NCBI RefSeq assembly: GCF_001968825.1
Contig: NZ_MIEU01000018.1
Span: 62,001-126,000 of the forward strand
Length of the DNA: 64,000 bases
DNA from: Tersicoccus sp. Bi-70
GTDB taxonomy: Bacteria; Actinomycetota; Actinomycetes; Actinomycetales; Micrococcaceae
Direction: 5' to 3'
Below are positions 59,431 to 64,000 of this stretch, in pieces; position 1 is the first letter of the stretch, and every line of letters begins with the position of its first letter. The translations under genes were made by a program, and so were the position numbers. The notes below the pieces were generated by a model. That model saw nothing but the letters and a program-made list of their open reading frames with translations. It did not search any database and was not told the DNA's origin.

Positions 59431-59681
59431 ACGGTCGCCTGCTGCGGGTCGAGCGCGCGGCGCGTGGGGCAGGGCCAGATCAGATAGTTGCCGTCGGAGT
59501 CGTGGCAGTGAGCGCACACGGGGTAGATCCCGCCGTCGAGGCGCCGGTGGATCGAGAGGACCTCAAGGATGCGGTACGCCAGGACGTCCGCCAGGCCGCC
59601 CGGGTCGTCGGTGTTGATCACCAGTTCCGCGGTGGGCTGGGGGCTGCGCTCGCGGGCGTCAGCGGGTAGATTGTGGTGCAT
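59427..59681 (-). CDS. Small zinc-binding protein, first gene of the int operon
   Basis: 84 aa. VCAHCHDSDGNYLIWPCPTR holds a CxxC/H cluster. ATG 59681 has AGGAGG about 9 bases upstream. It couples to the initiator gene by an ATGA overlap. No clear promoter is visible upstream in the integrated state. Confidence 0.6.
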   Translation of the reverse strand: MHHNLPADARERSPQPTAELVINTDDPGGLADVLAYRILEVLSIHRRLDGGIYPVCAHCHDSDGNYLIWPCPTRRALDPQQATV

Positions 59682-59703
59682 CAGGACTAGCCTCCTGGTC
59701 GTT

Positions 59704-59734
59704 CCCCCGGGCCTGTTGACGCAGGCTGCGGGGG
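59704..59734 (+). terminator. Terminator-like hairpin near attR
   Basis: CCCCCGGGCCTG (59704-59715) pairs with 59722-59734, followed by CTTTTC. Its plus-strand polarity would stop rightward transcription before attP in the circular phage. Confidence 0.6.
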
Positions 59735-59762
59735 CTTTTCGTTGTGGGTGCAGCGACGTGGC

Positions 59763-59886
59763 TCAGCTGGCTTCGGCGAGCTCGTATTCCTCGTCGCCGG
59801 TGGGTTCGATCGTCAGCGGCTCGACGTCCGCGTACCCCGAGCTTTCAGAGACCAGGCGGAGGAAAGGGCGATCTGGGGATCCAGAA
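59763..59886 (-). pseudogene. Orphaned 3' end of the repressor gene (viral-form C-terminal tag)
   Basis: Joining the base left of the attR core (59886) to the core of the repressor gene restores one open frame: TGT replaces the attL stop, and 41 codons follow to TGA at 59763-59765. The new residues begin CSGSPDRPFLRLVSESSGYA and end LTIEPTGDEEYELAEAS. The end resembles ssrA tags (E. coli tag ends DENYALAA). It has no start or promoter of its own here and is not expressed as repressor in the lysogen. Confidence 0.8.
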
Positions 59887-59921
59887 CAGAAGGTTGGGGG
59901 TTCGAATCCCTTCGGGCGCAC
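59887..59921. other. attR core (35 bp) with tRNA-Arg 3' fragment
   Basis: Identical to 15122-15156. It is followed by CA, so the displaced host tRNA end reads discriminator A-CCA, which is the ancestral gene end. Not a functional tRNA: the 5' half is absent. Confidence 0.97.
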
Positions 59922-59929
59922 CACGCATG

Positions 59930-59959
59930 ACAGCCCCGGTCCTCGCGGACCGGGGCTGT
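59930..59959 (+). terminator. Original tRNA-Arg terminator, now at attR
   Basis: A perfect 13-bp stem (59930-59942 with 59947-59959), loop TCGC, followed by TCTCG. It was directly behind the tRNA before integration. Confidence 0.8.
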
Positions 59960-60138
59960 TCTCGCTTCAGGGCCGGAATCCGACCCCGAGAAATGCGCGG
60001 AGCAATCCGACGCACCGCCCTCGGGAATGATCCCCTCCCCCGCCACCTTGGCACCGGTGAGAGGCCTCGTCATGATGGACGAGTGCCACCGGGAGGGCCG
60101 GCCGGTCCACCCGCCGCCACACGGAAGGTGCGTCACCC

Positions 60139-60564
60139 ATGGATTCCCTCTACACCGCCGAAGCGCTCTCGACCGGCGCCGGCCGCAACGGCCGCACCGC
60201 CACGCCCGACGGCACCATCGATCTGCAGCTGGCCGTTCCCACGAGCATGGGCGGGGACGGCAAGGGCGCCAACCCCGAGCAGCTGTTCGCCGCCGGGTAC
60301 GCGGCGTGCTTCCACAGCGCCCTCCAGGGCGTCGCCCGGAAGGCGAAGGTCGACCTCGGCGACTCCTCCGTCGGCGCCCGCGTCTCCATCGGGCGCAACG
60401 ACGACGGCGAGGGCTTCGGCCTCGCGGTCGAGCTCGAGGTGACCATCCCCGACCTGCCGCACGAGCAGGCCCAGGAACTCGCGGACGCCGCCCACCGGGT
60501 GTGCCCCTACTCGAACGCCACGCGCGGCAACATCCCCGTGACCGTCACCGTCTCGGACGACTGA
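60139..60564 (+). CDS. ohr: Organic hydroperoxide resistance protein (Ohr/OsmC family)
   Basis: 141 aa, a thiol peroxidase reducing organic hydroperoxides. Catalytic Cys pair: AAGYAACFHSALQGVA (about Cys56) and AHRVCPYSNATRGNI (about Cys120), with the Ohr-type GTNPEQLFAAG-like GANPEQLFAAGYAAC. Typical length. It is separated by 3 bases from a flavin disulfide reductase gene, which could regenerate it via a thiol carrier. Confidence 0.93.
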   Translation: MDSLYTAEALSTGAGRNGRTATPDGTIDLQLAVPTSMGGDGKGANPEQLFAAGYAACFHSALQGVARKAKVDLGDSSVGARVSIGRNDDGEGFGLAVELEVTIPDLPHEQAQELADAAHRVCPYSNATRGNIPVTVTVSDD

Positions 60565-60567
60565 GCC

Positions 60568-62001
60568 GTGGCGACGCAGAACACCCTCACCACCGACGTT
60601 GTCGTCATCGGCGCCGGGCCGGTCGGTGAGAACGCGGCGGACCGCGTGATCGCCGGCGGGCTGGAGGCCGTCGTCGTCGAGGCCGATCTGGCCGGCGGCG
60701 AGTGCTCCTACTGGGCGTGCATGCCGTCCAAGGCGCTGATCCGGCCGCTGACCGCGGTCCATGCCGCTCGCGCGGTCGACGGGGCGGCCCAGGCCGTGAC
60801 CGGCACGGTCGACGTCGAGAAGATCTTCGCGCGCCGCGACGAGTTCACCTCCCACTGGGACGACGCCGGGCAGGTCGAGTGGATCGAGGGCATCGGCGCG
60901 ACCTTCCTGCGCGGCCGCGGCCGGATCAGCGGTGAGCGCGAGGTCACGGTCACCGGCGCGGACGGCACGACCACGGTGATCACCGCGCGGCAGGCCGTCG
61001 TCCTGGCGACCGGCTCGACGCCCGTGACCCCGCCGATCGACGGGCTCGACGACGTCGACGCCTGGGGCACGCGCGAGGCCACGTCGGCCCACGAGGTGCC
61101 CGACCGGCTCGCCGTGCTCGGCGGCGGCGTCGCCGGCATGGAGCTGGCGCAGGCGTTCGCCCGCCTCGGCTCGACGGTCACCGTCATCGCCCGCTCGGGG
61201 GTGCTGGCCAAGTTCCCCCGGCCGGCCGTCGAGGTCCTCCTCGATGCCCTGCGCGGCGAGGGCATCACCATCCACGAGAACACGGCGACCACCCGCGTCG
61301 ACGCCGGCGAGGACGGCGCCATCACCGTCACCCTCGACGGCGCCGAGCCGGTGGTCGCGGACCGCCTGCTCGTCTCGACCGGCCGCCGGCCCGCTACCGA
61401 CGACCTCGGCCTCGAGCACGCCGGGGTGCAGCTGACGGAGAAGGGCGGCCTGCCCGAGGTCGCTCCGACCGGGCAGGTGACCGGCGCGGACTGGCTGTTC
61501 GCCGTCGGCGACGTCGCCGGGAAGGTGTTGCTGACCCACCAGGGCAAGTACGAGGCTCGCGCCACGGGTGACTTCATCGCGGCACGCGCCGCGGGCACCA
61601 CGCCGGACGCCGGACCGTTCAGCCGGTACGCGGCGACGGCGGACGAGGTGGCCGTGCCCCAGGCGGTGTTCACCGACCCGGAGCTGACGATGGTCGGCCG
61701 TACGGCCGAGCAGGCGCGCGACGCCGGCCTCGACGTGCGCACGGTCGAGCTGCCGATCGCCGTCGCCGGCTCCTCCCTGCACGCCGACGGGTACACCGGC
61801 TGGGCGCAGCTGGTGATCGACACGTCCGACGACACCCTCGCCGGGGTGACCTTCGCCGGCCCGGACGTCTCCGAGCTGCTGTACTCCGCGACCGTCGCGG
61901 TCGCGGGACAGGTGCCGCTGAGCCGGTTGTGGCACGCCGTTCCGGCCTACCCGACGATCAGTGAGGTGTGGCTGCGGCTGCTCGAGAAGGCCGGCCGCTG
62001 A
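60568..62001 (+). CDS. FAD-dependent pyridine nucleotide-disulfide oxidoreductase
   Basis: 477 aa of the lipoamide dehydrogenase/mercuric reductase class. FAD Rossmann VVVIGAGPVGENAADR; redox site GGECSYWACMPSKAL, with CxxxxC as in this class; NAD(P) motif LAVLGGGVAGMELAQAFARL; second FAD site DWLFAVGDVAG; C-terminal HAVPAYPTISEVW with the His. There are no merA heavy-metal or lipoyl-complex neighbours. Substrate unknown; linkage with ohr suggests thiol recycling. Confidence 0.88.
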   Translation: MATQNTLTTDVVVIGAGPVGENAADRVIAGGLEAVVVEADLAGGECSYWACMPSKALIRPLTAVHAARAVDGAAQAVTGTVDVEKIFARRDEFTSHWDDAGQVEWIEGIGATFLRGRGRISGEREVTVTGADGTTTVITARQAVVLATGSTPVTPPIDGLDDVDAWGTREATSAHEVPDRLAVLGGGVAGMELAQAFARLGSTVTVIARSGVLAKFPRPAVEVLLDALRGEGITIHENTATTRVDAGEDGAITVTLDGAEPVVADRLLVSTGRRPATDDLGLEHAGVQLTEKGGLPEVAPTGQVTGADWLFAVGDVAGKVLLTHQGKYEARATGDFIAARAAGTTPDAGPFSRYAATADEVAVPQAVFTDPELTMVGRTAEQARDAGLDVRTVELPIAVAGSSLHADGYTGWAQLVIDTSDDTLAGVTFAGPDVSELLYSATVAVAGQVPLSRLWHAVPAYPTISEVWLRLLEKAGR

Positions 62002-62094
62002 CGCGCAACACCGCCTGACACCCCCACCTGCACCGCTCGGCTCACCACGAGCCGGGCGGTGCTGTGTCTTGCGGGAATGTGAGGAACAAGCTAT

Positions 62095-62123
62095 TTGAAC
62101 TGACCAGTCAGTCTAATTATAAT
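62095..62123 (+). promoter_or_regulatory. Strong promoter with TetR-type operator (leaderless)
   Basis: -35 TTGAAC (62095-62100), 17-bp spacer, perfect -10 TATAAT (62118-62123), start expected near GTG 62130. The inverted repeat ACTGAC-CA-GTCAGT (62099-62112) fills the spacer, typical of a TetR-family operator. Confidence 0.8.
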
Positions 62124-62129
62124 GACTGC

Positions 62130-62966
62130 GTGCTCACTGCCCGGAACCTGTCCGTCGCCGGACGCCATCGCCCCCTCCTGCCTCCCACCTCCCTGACCGC
62201 CGAGGAGGGCATCCTCCATCTGGCCGTCGGCCGCACCATCGAGGAACGCACGGCGCTCGCCCTGACCCTGAGCGGCCGGATGCGCCCGGACGGCGGAACG
62301 GTCATGTGGGGTCACGACGACGCCATCGGCAAGCTGCGCGCCCGCGTCGGGCTGGTGGACTCCCCCGGCGTCAACGAGCCGGAGCGCCACCAGCGGATGC
62401 GCGACGTGATCGCCGAGGACCTCTCGCTGCTGCCCAAGCCCATCCGGCAGCGGCCCGCCGCCCGGGCGTGGGCAATCGAGCACGGCCACGGAGACATCCT
62501 GGACCGCTGGGCCGAGCAGCTCGACGCCGCGAGCCGCCTGCGGCTGCTGGCCGATCTGGCCCTGGCCGATGACCGGATGGCCGCGCTGGTGTTCGACGGA
62601 CCGGACCGGTTGACCTTCGACGACGCCGTGTGGCTGGACGTCCTGACCGACTACGCCGCCCGTGGTCTCGTGGTGGTCGCCGTCGTCACGGCAGTCCCGC
62701 CGGCGTGGGACGGGCCGATCACCGTCATCGGCGCCGCGGGGGACGCCGCCGGTACAGAATCCGACGGTGAGCCTGACGGCGACGCCAACGCTGCTACGGA
62801 GGACGCGGACGGCCCCGCGTTCATCCCGGGATTCGCCGAACCCGACGACGAGCCCGCGACCGAGCTCGAGCCGTCCCCTGACGAACACGCCCCGGAGTCC
62901 ACCGCCGAGCACCGGACCACCACGACCCACGAATCGACCGCCGACCCGGCGAAGGACGCCCGATGA
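62130..62966 (+). CDS. Degenerate ABC-ATPase-like protein of YhgE operon
   Basis: 278 aa. The overall order resembles an ABC ATPase (LTARNLSVAGRHRPLLPPTS, then the loop before LSGRMRPDGGTVMWG), but the Walker A lysine is missing (HLAVGRTIEERTALALTLSG), no LSGGQ is present, and the Walker B Glu is absent (MAALVFDGPDRL). The C-terminal ~70 residues are acidic and disordered. GTG 62130 on a leaderless transcript. ATGA overlap with the YhgE gene suggests a complex with it. Confidence 0.7.
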   Translation: MLTARNLSVAGRHRPLLPPTSLTAEEGILHLAVGRTIEERTALALTLSGRMRPDGGTVMWGHDDAIGKLRARVGLVDSPGVNEPERHQRMRDVIAEDLSLLPKPIRQRPAARAWAIEHGHGDILDRWAEQLDAASRLRLLADLALADDRMAALVFDGPDRLTFDDAVWLDVLTDYAARGLVVVAVVTAVPPAWDGPITVIGAAGDAAGTESDGEPDGDANAATEDADGPAFIPGFAEPDDEPATELEPSPDEHAPESTAEHRTTTTHESTADPAKDAR

Positions 62967-64000
62967 CCACCCTGAGACTTGCCCTGTCCGAACTGAAGCG
63001 CATGACGAGCGGGCGCCTGCCCGTCCTGGCGCTCGTGGCGATGCTCCTGGTGCCCCTGCTCTACGGCGCCATGTACCTCTACGCGAACTGGAACCCCTAC
63101 GGCAATCTCGGCAGCATCCGCGTCGCCCTCGTCGTCGACGACACGGGCGCGCAGATCGGCGGCAAGCAGCAGAACGTCGGTGACGAGGTCGCGAAGAACC
63201 TGGTCGACTCGAAGACGTTCGACTGGGCGCCCGTGGCCTCCGCCGAACAGGCGAACGCCGGCGTGGAATCGGGTGACTACGCCTTCGCCGTGACCATCCC
63301 GGCCGATTTCAGCACCCGCCTCGCCTCCCCGGCCAACCTGTCCACCGGCAAGCCGGCCCAGCAGGCGGCCCTGTCCATCACGACGAACGACGCCAACAAC
63401 TACCTGCTCGGCACGATCGCCGGGAAGGTGACGACGCAGATCCACGACTCCGTCGCCCGGCAGGTGAGCACGAGGACTGCCGACGGCCTGCTCACCTCCA
63501 TCGGGACGATCCACGACCAGCTCGGCAAGGCGGCCTCCGGCGCCGGGCAGCTGGAGGACGGCGCGCAGCAGCTGACGGACGGCGCCACGAAGCTGAAGGA
63601 CGGGACCGCGCAGGGCGCCAGTGGCACTGCCTCCCTCGTCGACGGCGAGAAGAAGCTGGTCGCAGGAACGGACCAGCTCAGCACCGGAGCCGCGCAGCTG
63701 AACAGCGGACTCGGCACCCTGGCCGAGAAGACCACCGCCCTGCCCGCCCAGACCCGGCAGCTCGCCGACGGCGCCGCGCAGCTGAACACCGGCCTCGGCA
63801 CCCTGGCCGAGAAGACCACCGACCTGCCCGCCCAGACCCGGCAACTGGCCGACGGCGCCGCCCAGCTGAACACCGGGCTCGGCACCCTGCAGAGCAGCAC
63901 CGCGAGCCTGCCGGCGCAGACCCGGCAGCTCGCCGACGGCGCCGCCCAGCTGAACACCGGGCTCGGCACCCTGCAGAGCAGCACCGCGAGCCTGCCGGCG
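62963..64000 (+). CDS. YhgE/Pip-family membrane protein (3' end outside window)
   Basis: 346 residues visible. N-terminal TM (LPVLALVAMLLVPLLYGAMY) and the YhgE signature ANWNPYGNLGSIRVALVVDD, then an extracellular domain (GDYAFAVTIPADFSTRLASP) and heptad-like GA(A/Q)QL(N/T)(S/T)G repeats. Family members end in several TM helices, which lie beyond the window. Some relatives act as phage receptors (Pip) or in export (EsaA-like). Confidence 0.88.
   Translation, partial: MTTLRLALSELKRMTSGRLPVLALVAMLLVPLLYGAMYLYANWNPYGNLGSIRVALVVDDTGAQIGGKQQNVGDEVAKNLVDSKTFDWAPVASAEQANAGVESGDYAFAVTIPADFSTRLASPANLSTGKPAQQAALSITTNDANNYLLGTIAGKVTTQIHDSVARQVSTRTADGLLTSIGTIHDQLGKAASGAGQLEDGAQQLTDGATKLKDGTAQGASGTASLVDGEKKLVAGTDQLSTGAAQLNSGLGTLAEKTTALPAQTRQLADGAAQLNTGLGTLAEKTTDLPAQTRQLADGAAQLNTGLGTLQSSTASLPAQTRQLADGAAQLNTGLGTLQSSTASLPA
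63686..64000 (+). repeat. 84-bp tandem repeat inside the YhgE gene
   Basis: 28-residue units (GAAQLNTGLGTL...LPAQTRQLAD) start at 63686, 63770, 63854 and 63938, with units 3 and 4 nearly identical. They form an extended coiled-coil stalk; copy number could vary. Confidence 0.9.

Larger units (their letters stand above)
15122..59886. mobile_element. Complete temperate siphovirus prophage, 44.8 kb
   Basis: Bounded by identical 35-bp cores overlapping the 3' half of tRNA-Arg. It contains every module expected of an inducible siphovirus: repressor, early and replication genes, packaging, head, tail, lysis and integrase. No frameshifted or deleted essential gene is visible, so it may be functional. 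GC content and codon use resemble the host except in the accessory block at 54.2-56.5 kb, which looks AT-richer. Confidence 0.96.

Noticed and set aside
59887-59920. Second tRNA-Arg gene at attR
   Set aside because: Only the 3' half is present; the 5' half and anticodon are missing, so it is the attR scar.
59813-60136. Minus-strand ORF spanning attR into host DNA
   Set aside because: It is made of tRNA antisense and terminator sequence, with no ribosome binding site; not a fusion gene.
1-64000. CRISPR arrays, insertion sequences or rRNA
   Set aside because: No regular short repeats with unique spacers, no transposase with inverted ends, and no rRNA sequence found by reading.

Overview
The window comes from a high-GC actinobacterial chromosome, probably a Micrococcales-type organism. 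The reasons are the strong G/C third-position bias, frequent GTG starts and several leaderless promoters, a GTP-type PEP carboxykinase, an S9 peptidase, a DUF559-type protein and actinophage-type phage genes. The genus cannot be named from sequence alone. Chromosomal DNA occupies about 1-15121 and 59922-64000. Between them lies a complete, apparently intact 44.8-kb temperate siphovirus prophage (15122-59886) integrated in a tRNA-Arg(ACG) gene. A 35-bp direct repeat marks attL (15122-15156) and attR (59887-59921).

Left chromosome: an S9 prolyl-oligopeptidase (5' end cut off), an unrecognised two-TM protein, a large unrecognised one-TM protein, tRNA-Ser(GCU), an ArsR-like regulator with a leaderless promoter plus a small downstream ORF, two MFS transporters, a phosphomannomutase/phosphoglucomutase, a DUF559/AbiEi-like protein flanked by three copies of an intergenic inverted-repeat family, and pckG. 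Right chromosome: an Ohr/OsmC peroxidase, a pyridine-nucleotide disulfide oxidoreductase, and a TetR-operator-controlled pair of a degenerate ABC-ATPase-like protein and a YhgE/Pip membrane protein that runs off the window.

Prophage, left to right: repressor (minus strand) and a divergent HTH gene; a rightward early operon of about 23 mostly small genes joined by ATGA/GTGA overlaps (several zinc-binding proteins, orphan ParB, possible sliding clamp, MazG-like protein, HNH and VRR-NUC nucleases); HNH, small and large terminase, portal, ClpP-like protease with nested scaffold, decoration and capsid genes; head-tail connectors and major tail protein; tail chaperones with a -1 frameshift; a 2007-aa tape measure; tail tip and an S74-processed fibre; endolysin and holin; an accessory block (HipA-like kinase with a DUF3037 partner, hicAB, lipoprotein); then a leftward operon of a small ORF, a replication-initiator-like HTH protein and a tyrosine integrase, ending at attR.

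The main result is the genetic switch. The repressor gene ends inside attL, and its TGA stop is made from two core bases plus one host tRNA base. Rejoining the phage arms to make attP leaves the repressor frame open for 41 more codons, giving a C-terminus GDEEYELAEAS that resembles an ssrA tag. In that circular form the integrase operon lies directly downstream in the same direction, and Int itself ends in EAIAA. This is the architecture of integration-dependent immunity known from mycobacteriophages BPs, Brujita and Charlie, found here in an apparently unrelated prophage. Other points of interest are four iteron-like repeats inside the initiator gene (lambda O-like origin), the HipA-like/DUF3037 pair, and a metzincin-like protease motif inside the tape measure protein.
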